Shown here in pieces: positions 34,936 to 45,396 of a DNA stretch of 64,000 nt (positions are counted from its first letter, which is position 1; the number at the start of each line of letters is the position of its first letter). Below the pieces are notes generated by a model, which did no database searches, was not told the origin of the DNA, and saw nothing but the letters and a program-made list of their open reading frames with translations. Source of the DNA: Adenophora triphylla var. japonica (taxonomy: Eukaryota > Streptophyta > Magnoliopsida > Asterales > Campanulaceae). The position numbers were made by a program, and so were the translations under genes. Location: positions 1 to 64,000 of the forward strand of contig JAFEMH010000733.1 of assembly GCA_022495995.1 (NCBI GenBank). Reading direction: 5' to 3'.

Positions 34936-36353
34936 ATGGCGAAATCGCCTGACATTGATGGTCAGGCGAACTTCCCTACCCTCCAATCCATACACTCACC
35001 GAAGGATTCAGCTCAAATCACTCCACAATTGCTCAATTCGAATCACGATCAGAGACCAAAAATGACGTTCGCTCGAGCTGTTCAAGGTGATCGGAAAAGC
35101 TTCAATGGCGTCAATGGAGTACTAGGTTATGCTCGCCTACCTCCTAGAAGAAAATCCAAGATGGATAACAAGACAGCGGTGTTGTTTTCCAAAATCGAAT
35201 TGGCAGCTGCCAATGAAAAACTTCGAAACTCCATGGTTCTCAAATTCTCAGCAGGTAGGCCAACTCTATTTCAAATTCATGAACATATAAAGCAAAATTG
35301 GCATTTAAATGGTGATTTCATAGTCAGCTTAATTGATCCTAGACATGTCGGAGTGTATATTGGTAATGAGGAAGATCTGAAATTAGCTCTGTTGAAGGAG
35401 TCTCATGTTATTAATAAGTGTATGTATCGAGCATTCAGGTGGACTCCTGAATTTGATTTGAATGTAGAAAATCCAATTGTGGCTGTGTGGATCAGATTGC
35501 CTGGTATTCCTTGGCCTTTTTACAATGGTGCCATGCTTGAATGCATCGGTAATGAGTTTGGGAAATTTTTTAGAGTGGATAATAGAACGCTGGGACTTAC
35601 TAACCAATTGTATGCAAGGATGTGCGTGGAAATTGATGTGTCAAAGCCCCTTGAAAATGAAATTTGGATAGGTGAATCAAATGATAATGGTTTTTGGCAA
35701 AAAAAAAAATCCATTATGAAGGAAATATTGCGTATTGTAGTGGCTGTGGTCTTCTTGGGCACTCTGTGGGCATTTGCAGGAAAGCAAATTGGAAAAATCA
35801 TCCTGTTAGAGAAAGGAAACATGTGGAGGTGCAGGAGAAGATAAATGGGAAGCAGCCAATGGTAAACAACATGGAAATACAAGAAGAACAGAGGACAAAA
35901 CAGGTGTGGTCTAAAGTTGGTAAGGTAAGAATTGGAGAAACTTCAACAAGCAATGAAATGCCAATTGAATTAGATAATGGTGCAGGGGAGATTCTCACTG
36001 ATGAACAGATGTATGAGGAAGAAATGAGAAGAAAATTAGGAAAAGGAAATAAAGGAAGTAATAAGTTGGTAAGGAAGACAGTTCATGATAATGTAATTGC
36101 TGTGGATGTGGTAGATGTTGATGGTAGTGAGCAGGATGAATTGCAAAAAAGGAAGGAGATTGTTACTAAGAACATTGAATCTGGGCAGGTTGAACAGAGA
36201 GAAGGAGGTAGTGAAGAAATAGCAAAGAAAGTTGATGAATATGTAGATAATGGTACTGAGGAAGTCAAAAAGATAGGCAGTGAAAGTCCAACTGGCAGTG
36301 AAGACAAGGCAAACAAAACTGATGTTGTTGTTGATACTGTTACTGAGAAATGA
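34936..36353 (+). pseudogene. LINE copy C ORF1 (DUF4283 and CCHC), one frameshift
   Basis: The start is taken at MAKSPDIDG (34936), although the frame opens upstream at 34876. Blocks are MTFARAVQG, GYARLPPRRKSK, HVGVYIGNEEDLKL, MYRAFRWTPEFDL, VAVWIRLPGIPWPFYN and IDVSKPLENEIWIGES. An A run at 35699-35709 shifts the frame, after which CSGCGLLGHSVGIC supplies the knuckle. The remaining 200 residues are acidic and lysine-rich. The A-run shift could be decay or a sequencing error. Confidence 0.85.
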
Positions 36354-36365
36354 TAAGGAAACAGC

Positions 36366-36630
36366 AAATGCTGAGTTAGTGAGGGACAAAAAGAGGGAGG
36401 TAAGTAGTGAAGAAACAGCAAATGTTGCGGATAATGTTACTGATGGAATGGTGAAACAACAACAACAACAACAACAGAATACTCAGAAACAACAACAAAT
36501 GCTGAGTTAGTGAGGGACAAAAAGAGGGAGGTAAGTAGTGAAGAAACAGCAAATGTTGCGGATAATGTTACTGATGGAATGGTGAAACAACAACAACAAC
36601 AGAATACTCAGAAACAACAACAGCAGCAGA
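36366..36630 (+). repeat. 131-bp tandem duplication with CAA runs in LINE C
   Basis: CTGAGTTAGTGAGGGAC begins copies at 36371 and 36502. Each copy ends in a variable CAACAACAA run. The duplication adds stops to the ORF1 tail. Confidence 0.9.
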
Positions 36631-37077
36631 ACAACCAGGAAAAGAGTGTGGAAAGTCAATTAGCAAGGCATACTGATGAAGAGTTAATAAGGCAAACTAC
36701 TGAAGAACAACATCGGATGCTACAAGAAAAGGATGCTATAGGCCTTACGCCTTAGTGAGGAAGAGATAAGGTTTAATAGCATATTGGAGGTTGAAAAAAG
36801 GCTGGGAAAACAGAAAATAAAGAAGAGTGAATGATTAGGGACATGTACTTTGAACAAAGAGAACTCTTGTCAATCGAGCAATGACTTTGGCAGCCCAAGT
36901 GATGAAAGGGAGGAAGAAAAAAACAACAATGGGGACTCTCTAAGAGGTAGTGATGATGAATATCATCTACCTGTTACTAGAAATGCTTTAAAAGAACTGA
37001 ATAAGAGAGAAAAGAAGATAGAAAGAAGCATTAATTCCAAATTTAAAAGGGGTAGACCACGAGGTGTGAACAAATAA
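36631..37077 (+). pseudogene. LINE copy C ORF1 tail
   Basis: Charged, low-complexity sequence ending in NSKFKRGRPRGVNK and a stop at 37077, equivalent to the basic end RKGRSRGRGK of copy A ORF1. One stop near 36753 and another near 36830 break it. No domain beyond the basic end is recognised. Confidence 0.6.
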
Positions 37078-37083
37078 GTTTCA

Positions 37084-37698
37084 ATGGTTACAACGATTCA
37101 GTTTTTGATGCCAATGGCTTTCTGGTGGAATCAGAGTGGTTGTTTTGTTATTGGGATAAAGGAGAAAAAGGGAGTTGCTATGGCTGTTATGAATCTCTCG
37201 GCTGTTTCTAGGCTGTTGTGGATTCATTCGGTTGGAGTGAAGGATCCTGTTTCTTTAGCTATGAACCAAATTCACAGTCATTTGTTGTTGGTTAATTGTA
37301 GTCAGCATCAGAATGATTCAGGTATACATCTTTGGCAGCATGTTGCTGATGTTTGGCAAATTGGGATTATGTGTTACAGAGGGCATCAGCAAATTGTTGG
37401 CTTAAGGCAGTTTTGGGTTATGTTCTTGGTAGCTTTGTTCAATGTGCATGATATGAGTTGGTTGTTGGCAGCTTTAGATCATTGCTTTGGTTGGTTTTGC
37501 ATCAATTCAAATCCTTTGATGGCTGATTTCATGAGTTTTTGCTCAGTTTACTGTTTTGTTGGGGCATCAATTGGTATTGCTGCTTGTTGGATAACTCAGA
37601 TAGTTCCCAAATGGGGCTGTTTAGCAGAGATTCTGAGGGTATTTCCAGGTTGTTATTTGCTGGCTTTTGGTAGCAGCTGGGTATGTTATTTGGTGTGA
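37084..37698 (+). other. unrecognised open frame (204 aa) in place of ORF2 in LINE C
   Basis: An open frame starts 6 bases after the ORF1 stop, in the place where ORF2 begins in copy A. Its product would be hydrophobic and rich in Trp, Cys and Leu, with several possible membrane stretches. It shows no EN, RT or RNase H motif. The DNA is T/G-rich like the 3' UTR, so the open frame may be incidental. The first bases (CAATGGCT, then TGGAATC) faintly resemble the start of ORF2. Confidence 0.35.
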
Positions 37699-38368
37699 CC
37701 TCCTCAGATAATTGTGAAGATAGCTGGATTTTGTTTGTTTTCTGTGCTTTGATGCAAGATATGATCAAGAATTTATGGGGTATATGGCCTGCAAATCATG
37801 GATACAGTGTTGATAAAGATAATAATATCGTGTATACAGAATTCATTGGAAAAAATGATTTGTTTGTTTTTGCGGTTTTGGTTGCGGTTGGATTGGTTGA
37901 TACAGTCAGTTTGGCTGCGGGTTTGTTTAAGGTTAGTTTGGAAGCGGTTTTGGAAGCGGCCAATTTGGCTGTGGTTTTTGGTTTAGCAGAGGTTGAATTG
38001 TTTGCGGTTGGCTTGAGGCAGTTTGGCTCGATCAATTGCACTTTGCGATTTGACTTAGCTGCAGTTAAGCTCAAGTGTGGTCTAACTCAGATGCGGTTTG
38101 GCTATGAGGTTTGGCCTGTTTTGGAATTCTATTGGTTTAGATTCATATGTTGGTGTATAATCTGGATAATTGTGGGATATTTGTTTATAGGAAGATATAG
38201 GAAGTTTATGATTGTAAAAGAAGAGTCAGATAGATCTAGTTTGATAAATGGAAATGTAATAGTTAGTGTTGAGGTCCGGCTCCATCTCACTCATGAAGTG
38301 ATTGGTTGTCCCCCTCATGTAATCTTTTTGTTGTTTAATAAAATCTCCCCCAGGTTCCGTCCTGGTTT
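37699..38368 (+). other. LINE copy C 3' UTR
   Basis: GCGGTT reiterations (37870-38100) and the shared 3' terminal segment from 38271 with AATAAA (38337-38342) precede the A tail. The GAGATAGGCCTAGATGG block is absent here. An open frame across this part is rejected as a gene. Confidence 0.75.
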
Positions 38369-38390
38369 AAAAAAAAAAAAAAAAAAAAAA

Positions 38391-38468
38391 CCCAAACCCC
38401 AAACACCAAACCCTAAACCCTAAACCCAAAACCCCAAACCCAAAAACCTAAACCTAAACCCTAAACCC
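38391..38468 (+). repeat. CCCTAAA-type telomere-like repeat at LINE C/D junction
   Basis: The longest junction array, about 78 bases: CCCAAACCCC, then several exact CCCTAAA units mixed with CCCAAAA and CCTAAA variants. It lies between the A tail of copy C and the truncated start of copy D inside RT. Confidence 0.92.
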
Positions 38469-40494
38469 TTGCTTTATGCAGATGATATGGTCATTTTTTG
38501 TAATGGAAAGCAAAAATCCATTGAAGGATTGAGAAAGGTCTTGAGTAGATATGAAATGTCATCAGGTCAGCTTATCAATTTGGAGAAGAGTGGGTTTTAT
38601 ACTGCTGCTTATGTTAATGGAAGGGACAGAGGGAACATAGCCAGGTGGTCAAGATGTCAGCAATGTTCTTTCCCTATGAAATATTTAGGAATTCCTCTGT
38701 TCAAAGGTCGAATGAAAAGAGAATACTTGGCTCAGCTGGAAAGAAACATTACAAAAAGGATAGAAGGATGGAAAACCAAGCTATTGAGCATGGGAGGTAA
38801 GTTCACTTTGTTACAATCAATCCTAAATAGTATTCCAATTTACACTATGGGAGTGCTTAAACTGCCCAAATCAGTGATAAATCATCTGAACAGCATGTTT
38901 GCTGCTTTTTTATGGAATAATGGGGGAGAGGATAAAGCTCATTGGATAGCTTGGAAAAAAGTATGTAGAACAAAGGAGGAAGGTGGTTTGGGGATACGAA
39001 ATTTGAAAGAAATAAACAAGGCCCTAATAGCTAAGCTTGCGTGGTCTGCCCTTCAAAACAATCTTTATGGTCTAGATTCGTTAATGATAAATTTGGAGGT
39101 CAAAAATCCATAGTAGCTTCACATATATGGAGGTCAGTTGTGGAAATGATCCCTCTGCTGAAACAACACAGTGTCTGGGAGGTTGGAGAAGGAAACTTGA
39201 GCTTTTGGAATGATAACTGGTCAGGTACAGTGCTGGGAGGAAACTCTGATGATACTCTAACAGTTAGAGAAGGATTACAACAGCGGCAAGAGATGCTTTC
39301 CTTCATTCCTGAACAATTTCATGAAGCTATGTGTAGAGTCAGCTTGACACCAAATGAACCTGATAAACTCATGTTTAAGTTGTCTAAAGCAGGAGGTTTT
39401 GAGACAGGTAAATGGTGGGACTTTATAAGACAGAAAGTGAGGGTTTTCAAATGGGGCAGGAAGATTTGGCACAAATGTATCCCCTTGAAAATAAGTTGCT
39501 TTTGGTAGAGGTTGATGTGGAATGGTCTTCCAGTGGACAACAAACTGCAAGGTAGGGGTATTGCTATGGTATCAAGATGCTTGTGTTGTATATCAAATCC
39601 TCAAATGGAAAGTGCTCAACATTTATTTTTGGAATCAGAGACAGCAAGTAAAATTTGGGACTACATGGCCAGTATATTTGGAATTCCAAATCAATACTCA
39701 AGCTTGGATCATTTATGGGAATCTTGGATGGTTAAGAACTCCAGAAGGTCACAAGTAGGGCTTATCAAACTGGGGGTGATTTTATTCAGCTGTTGGGAGA
39801 TTTGGAAAGCTAGATGCAAGATGAAATATGAAGATAAGCCTTTGGTTGTTCAGGAGATTTTAAAGCTGATCAGAGGGGATTTACAGGAGATGTGCTCTAA
39901 TTTTACTCCCAAGTCAGAACATAAAATGGTAGAAGTGAGGATTCTGAGGCAACTCAATGTGTCTATAAGAATTTCAATGATCAAGGTGGTTAAAAAGTGA
40001 GATGGGAAGTTCCTACTAAGCATGAATATAAGCTGAACACTGATGGTTCCTCTGTGAATGGCATTTGCACAGGTGGTGGGATTATAAGAGATAAAAGAGG
40101 AGATTTGGTTGCTGCTTTTTCCAGTTATTATGGAATTGGTACAAATATGAGAGGAGAAATTATGGCTTTGAGAGATGGATTGAGACTTTGTCGACAATTG
40201 AATCTAAACTCAGTATGCATTGAGTCAGACTCTTTGGTAGCTGTGTCAGTAATGAAGAATAGATATCAAGGTCCATGGGAATTCAGTTATGAATTAAAAG
40301 AATGTAAAGTGATGAGTGGCAGATGGTCAATTGAGCATGTGTATAGAGAAGGAAACAAGGTGGCTGATAGACTGGCAAATGAGGCACATAAACACAAAGG
40401 AATGGAAGTGTACAGAACTGGACAAAGACTCCCAAAGGAAGTTTGTGAAGCTATGCATTGGGATCATCATGGTACATACACTTATAGAAGATAG
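38469..40494 (+). pseudogene. LINE copy D RT C-terminal half, zf-RVT and RNase H
   Basis: RT from LYADDMV through IEGWKTKLLSMGGKFTLLQ, a frameshift near 39055, a stop at 39506 in the zf-RVT part (KIWHKCIPLKISCFW), and a shift near 39997. RNase H follows with KLNTDGSSVNG, MRGEIMAL, ESDSLVAV and KVADRLANEA, ending TYTYRR. It is close to copies A and B and clearly different from copy E. Confidence 0.88.
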
Positions 40495-41022
40495 TTATAG
40501 AGAGATGTATATAGATATGGATAAAATGCAGGTATAGATCAGATGCGGGTGATGTATAAATTGTGGTTGATAGTGAGGTTAATGATGATGTGGATATGGC
40601 TGTGGTCAGGCTGGATAGATGTGGCTGACTCAAAGGCGGTTCCGATGGATGCGGTCAACTTGGGATTGGCTGCTGTTTGTTTGACTGTAATTGAGCTAGT
40701 TGTGGTTGTGTGTATAGCTGGCCTGGTGCGGTTTACTTTGGCTGCGGTTTTAGTTGCAGTTGGGTTAGCTGCGGTTTTAAAGACATTTGACAGGGATGCG
40801 GTTGTGAATAGGAAAGATAGAAATAGAGATAGGCCTAGATGTTTAGGCAACTACTTTGTAATAGTTAGAAATAGAGATAGGCCTAGATGGTTAGGCTATT
40901 ACTTTGTAATAGTTAGTATTGAGGTCCGGCTCCATCTCACTCGTAGAAGTGATTGGTTGTCCCCCTCGTGTAATCAATTTTTTATATTAATAAAATCCTC
41001 ACAGGTACCGTCCTGGTTCCCC

Positions 41023-41023
<1 letters not shown>
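40495..41023 (+). other. LINE copy D 3' UTR, shortened
   Basis: Shorter than in A and B. It keeps GCGGTT words, two GAGATAGGCCTAGATG blocks (40824 and 40871) and the shared 3' terminal segment from 40921 with AATAAA. Confidence 0.75.
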
Positions 41024-41051
<28 letters not shown>

Positions 41052-41054
<3 letters not shown>

Positions 41055-41084
41055 AAACCCTAAAACCCTTAACCCTAAACCCTA
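41052..41084 (+). repeat. CCCTAAA-type telomere-like repeat at LINE D/E junction
   Basis: After the A tail come ACCTAAACCCTAAAACCC and TTAACCCTAAACCCTAA units, about four to five in number, followed at once by the inverted LINE fragment of copy E. Confidence 0.88.
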
Positions 41085-41165
41085 ATTCTGTTCACTAATT
41101 CTTGAGCCAAAGCAATATTTTCTTGTATACTTCTTCCTTGCACAAAGCCAGATTGTTCAGGGGAG
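41085..41165 (-). other. inverted LINE RT fragment at the 5' end of copy E
   Basis: Read on the minus strand this matches the SPEQAGFVKGRSIQENVALAHE coding region, equivalent to copy A about 24050-24130. The sense part of copy E begins about 50 bases further downstream in LINE coordinates (copy A 24190). Confidence 0.85.
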
Positions 41166-43487
41166 ATCAAATCTGATAGGCTGGAATGGGATTTTTTGCT
41201 GAGATCTTTGGAGGCTATTGGATTCAATGAGGTGTGTGTTAGCTTATTTAAAAGAATTCTGCAAGGGAATAAGTACTCAATCAGAATAGAAGGGAAATCT
41301 TACGGTTATTTTGAGTCCACAAGAGGTGTAAGGCAAGGAGATCCTCTGTCCCCCTTATTATTCATTCTTGCTCAAGAAATTTTGTCTCTGAATATCAAAA
41401 GAGGTCTTCAGGTAGGCCTGTTCAAGCCTTATGATCATGGAAGGGGTGGTTCAGATATTACTCATTTGTTATATGCGGATGATATGGTTCTCTTTTGCAA
41501 TGGGAAACAGAGATCCATTGAAGGATTGAGGAAAATATTGAGCAAATATGAAGCTTCTTCTGGGCAGTTAATTAATTTGGAAAAAAGTGGCTTCTATACT
41601 GCAGCAGGTGTTAATGGCAGAGACAGAGGTAACATTGCTCGATGGTCAAGGTGTCAACAGAGTAATTTTCCTATGAAGTACCTGGGGATCCCTCTGTTTA
41701 AAGGGAGAATGAAGAGAGATTACTTAAGCCAGTTAGAAAAGGCCATAACAAGAAGAATTGAAGGATGGAAAACAAAGCTTCTAAGTATGGGGGGGAAGTT
41801 AACTCTTCTGCAATCCATTCTAAATAGCATCCCTATATACACCATGGGAGTTCTTAAGCTTCCAAAGAAAGTGATATCTCAGTTGAATAGCCTTTTCGCT
41901 GCTTTTTTGTGGAATAATGTGGGAGAACAAAAGGCTCACTGGATTGCTTGGAACAAAGTGTGTAGAACAAAGGAGGAAGGAGGACTGGGAATCAGAAATC
42001 TGGGGGAAATAAATGAGGCTTTAAGAGCCAAGCTAGCGTGGTCAGCCTTACAAAATCAATCTCTTTGGTCTAAATTTGTGAATGATAAATTTGGTAGACA
42101 GAAAACCACAGTGTCATCACATATATGGAGATCAGAAGTTGGGATTATACCTGAGCTGGAACAATATGGTGTTTGGGAAATAGGGGAAGGCAATCGAAGT
42201 TTTTGGAATGACAACTGGATTGGCACAAGGATTGGGGGAGGATCTGAAAGTAAGCTGACTGTTAGAGAAGGATTGTAGCAAATTGATGAGATGCTTCCTT
42301 ACATTCCTATGCAGTTTCATGAAGCTATAAAAAGGGTAAAATTATCTCCCAATGAATTGGATACGTTGAGATTCAAATTATCCAAGTCAGGGAATTTTGA
42401 ATCTGGGATTTGGTGGGATTTTATAAGGAAGAAAGAGAATACAGTCAATTGGGGGAAAAAAATATGGCATAAATGCATTCCGTCGAAAGTAAGTTGTTTT
42501 TGGTGGAGATTAATGTGGAATGGTCTTCCTGTAGACAGTAATTTGCAAAATAGAGGCATAGCAATGGTGTCAAGATGTCTCTGCTGTAAGGAAAATCATC
42601 ACCAAGAGAGTGCTCAACATCTGTGTCTCGAATCTGAGGCTGCCACTGAAATATGGGATTACATAGCAGGTGTTTTTGGAAAGAATAACAATTATACAAG
42701 TTTCTCACAACTGTAGGATACATGGATGGTTAGAAATTCCAGAAGATCTCAACTGGGAATTATAAAATTAGGGGTGATTATGTTCAGTTGCTGGGAATTA
42801 TGGAAAGTAAGGTGTAAAATGAAATATGAGGAAAAACCCATTATAATCCAAGAGGTGTTGAAACAGATCAGAAGTGATTTACAAGATATTTCTATCTTTA
42901 CGCCAAAGACAGATCATAAGAATGGAGATATACAGATTATGAGGCAATTGAAAGTTACGGTGAAAACCCCCAAGTTGAAATTGATGAAAACTGTAAGATG
43001 GGAGGCTCCTACTAGTCATACATATAAATTGAACACAGATGGATCGTCAAAAGAAGGAATTTGCACAGGAGGAATCATAAGAGACTATAGAGGGGCTTGG
43101 TTGTGGGCTTTCTCTCATTTTTATGGTGAAGGTTCGAACATGAAAGGAGAATTTTTTGCTTTGAGGGATGGTCTGAAATTGTGTCAGCAAATGCAACTTC
43201 AATCAGTGTGCATCGAATCTGATTCTCTTGTAGCAGTCTCAGTTTTGAAAGGAAGTTATGGTGGTCCTTGGGAATTCAGTTATGAGTTAAAAGAGTGCAA
43301 AAGACTCAGTGGTGATTGGCCTGTTCAACATGTTTATAGAGAGGGCAATGGAGTTGCAGATAGATTAGCCAATGAAGCCCATAATCATAAGGAGAAAAAG
43401 TTATATACTCCCCCACAAAGACTGCCAAAAGAAGTTTGTGAAGCTATGCATTGGGATCATCATGGTACATATACAGATAGAAGATAG
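41166..43487 (+). pseudogene. LINE copy E RT C-terminal part, zf-RVT and RNase H
   Basis: One frame with two stops (42276 and 42714). It has GVRQGDPLSPLLFILAQE, active site LLYADDMVLF near 41466-41495, WKTKLLSMGGKLTLLQ, KIWHKCIPSKVSCFWWRL, CLCC, then RNase H with KLNTDGSSKEGICTGG, NMKGEFFALRDGL, ESDSLVAVSVLK and GVADRLANEA. The catalytic acids are present. It is less damaged than copies A, B and D apart from the two stops. Confidence 0.9.
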
Positions 43488-44167
43488 TCTTAGAAAGAGG
43501 TATATAGATATGGATAAAGTGAGGTCTGATCAGATTCGGTTGATGTATAGATTGCGGTTGACAGTGAGATTGATGGTGATGTTGATATGGCTACGGTCAG
43601 GTTGGATATGGCTAGATATGGCTGACTCAAAGGCGGTTTTGATGGACACGGTCAACAGGTGTTTGGCTGCGGTTTGTATGGCTGTTATTGAGCTAGTTGC
43701 GGTTGGTCGAATGTGGCTTGATAGAGCTGAGATTGATTTAGTGGTGATTGGTTTGACTGGAGTTTTGAAGGCAAGTAACGTAAATGAGGTTGTGTATATA
43801 GCTGGCTTGTTGCGGTTTATTTTGGCTGTTGTTTTAGTTGCAGTTGGGGCTGTGGTTTTGAAGACTGTAGACATGGATGCGGTTGTGAATAGATATGGAC
43901 ATAAACGGTATATGCAATCTGCGATTTTGGAGGCTATTGCTTTTACCTCGACATATATCATTTTGATTGACACTTATAGAGATGATAGTAATAGAGATAG
44001 GCCTAGATGGTTAGGCTATAGAGATAGGCCTAGATGGTTAGGCAATTACAATGTAATAGATAGTTTTGAGGTCCGGCTCCATCTCACTCATGAAGTGATT
44101 GGTTGTCCCCCTCTTGTATTCATTTTTTGATATTAATAAAATCCTCCCAGGTATCGTCCTGGTTCCC
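43488..44167 (+). other. LINE copy E 3' UTR
   Basis: GCGGTT words throughout, two GAGATAGGCCTAGATGG blocks (43994 and 44020), and the shared 3' terminal segment from 44068 with AATAAA, ending GGTATCGTCCTGGTTCCC before the A tail. Confidence 0.75.
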
Positions 44168-44192
44168 AAAAAAAAAAAAAAAAAGAAAGAAA

Positions 44193-44209
44193 ACTAAACC
44201 CTAAACCCT
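44193..44209 (+). repeat. CCCTAAA-type telomere-like repeat after LINE E
   Basis: CTAAACCCTAAACCCTG follows the A tail and its AAAGAAAGAAAA extension. No LINE follows, so here the repeat cannot be explained as a LINE 5' end. Confidence 0.85.
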
Positions 44210-44713
44210 GGCAAATGAAAGTGGGCTAACCCGTGTGGTGCGACCCATATGGGTGTGGGCCAGAATGGCGGAAGCGGGCCATTGTAACCTTGTAATAATT
44301 GTAAAATGTAATTATATAAAAAAGTGTCAATTATTCTCATTTTTTTTTAAATAAGTTTATGAATAAATTTAAATTTTCTTATTCTCATTTTCTTAGAAAT
44401 AAGTTTTTTTTTTAAATAAGTTTACGAATAATCCTACCATTAACGTGCCCAAAGTTTCCCAAATTTTTAAGTCGAAACGCTCCTTTTCGTCCCACGTTCC
44501 CCCATGTTCCTGATAAATATGGTTCAAACTATAAACCCTTAACTTAGCTTTTGGGTATTTATTTTCCCAAGGTTAATTTGAAGCAACAAAATTCTTGGAG
44601 TCTCATGCATTTAAATTAGTACTACTAACTTGTTTTACTCTTTCTTATTACTTTTAAATCTTGTTTAATTTTGTAGCACTTAACTAATTAATTGATACTG
44701 TACATTTTACAGA
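44210..44713. other. AT-rich intergenic sequence
   Basis: About 500 bases with T runs near 44340-44420. No gene, repeat family or element end is recognised. Confidence 0.5.
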
Positions 44714-45131
44714 ATGTCAGCAACTGAGGAAATTGAGAGGTTTAATACGCTCTTTGAGGAAATTACGGTTCTATACGAAAATTCAAATTACACAGAGGTT
44801 TTAGGCAAAATTGAAGAATTTTTAAGCATAATTGATCAATCCAGACTACATGTAACCATGTATCTAACTCTCCTGGAATATAAATTATTAAGTCTTCATA
44901 AACCGGGAAGAACAAAAAGTAAGCTCTGATGTGTTTTTGTTTTTGTTCATTTTTCCGGCTTGACATCTGTGTTAGAAAATACTATGTGATATTTGAATTT
45001 TGTTGTTTCAGGTGCTAATGATGTCGCATTGATTTTTGAAAAGATAGCTGATGATGATGTTGATGATGCTATTAGATATGAACCTTTCGCTCCGTTAGAG
45101 ATGCTTGAGCTTCTAGGGTATCTATTTCTTT
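44714..45131 (+). pseudogene. two-exon gene fragment, function unknown
   Basis: Exon 1 starts at ATG 44714 (MSATEEIERFNTLFEE) and encodes about 69 helical, acidic residues. A GT donor lies near 44920, and a T-rich tract with TTTCAG at 45006-45011 forms an acceptor. Exon 2 continues GANDVALIFEKIADDDVDDAIRY and PFAPLEMLELLG, with a possible second donor at GTATCT (45118). No further exon is evident, since transposable elements follow. It could be the 5' part of a host gene or a captured fragment; the family is not recognised. Confidence 0.4.
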
Positions 45132-45396
45132 CAAAAACTTACTTGTTATTACTCTGTGTATTCGTATTTTTTTTTTTTGAATTGTACAAATATTTTTCTT
45201 AACAGCTTTCTATATAAAAAAAATTAGATTTAGTGTAACAACTACCACCCTTTGTACTGTAACTACCTACCTACCATGATGATATTGTTTTGGTTTAACC
45301 ACTACCAATTGCTCGGTGTTTCATTAAAATGCATGATAAATAGTTGCTAAGTTGAGTGCAAACATGTCTCAAAGGAATGGTTTGGGAAATGATAGG
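45132..45396. other. AT-rich sequence before the 12.6-kb duplication
   Basis: No gene or element recognised. Confidence 0.4.

Larger units (their letters stand above)
34851..38390 (+). mobile_element. LINE copy C: ORF1 plus unrelated middle part, no ORF2
   Basis: It has the longest 5' region of the five copies, a complete ORF1 region, an unrecognised middle segment (37084-37698) and a 3' UTR with the family's 3' end and a 22-base A tail. No endonuclease, RT or RNase H is present. The 3' end match suggests it moved with the enzymes of the autonomous copies. Confidence 0.85.
38469..41050 (+). mobile_element. L1-type LINE copy D, 5' truncated in RT
   Basis: Begins at the RT active-site block (LYADDMVIFCNGKQ), directly after telomere-like DNA, and runs to the 3' UTR and an A tail of about 28 bases (41024-41051). 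5' truncation with an intact 3' end is the usual result of incomplete target-primed reverse transcription. Confidence 0.92.
41085..44184 (+). mobile_element. L1-type LINE copy E, 5' truncated with 5' inversion
   Basis: The first 80 bases are the reverse complement of LINE RT sequence, and the rest is sense LINE sequence from KAYDRLEWDFL onward, ending in a 3' UTR and A tail (44168-44184). This twin-priming layout is a mark of L1-type retrotransposition. Copy E differs from A, B and D throughout, so it belongs to another subfamily or is older. Confidence 0.9.

Noticed and set aside
37084..37698. Calling the hydrophobic open frame of LINE C a membrane protein gene
   Set aside because: Its base composition matches the LINE 3' UTR and no family is recognisable, so it is kept only as an unassigned segment.
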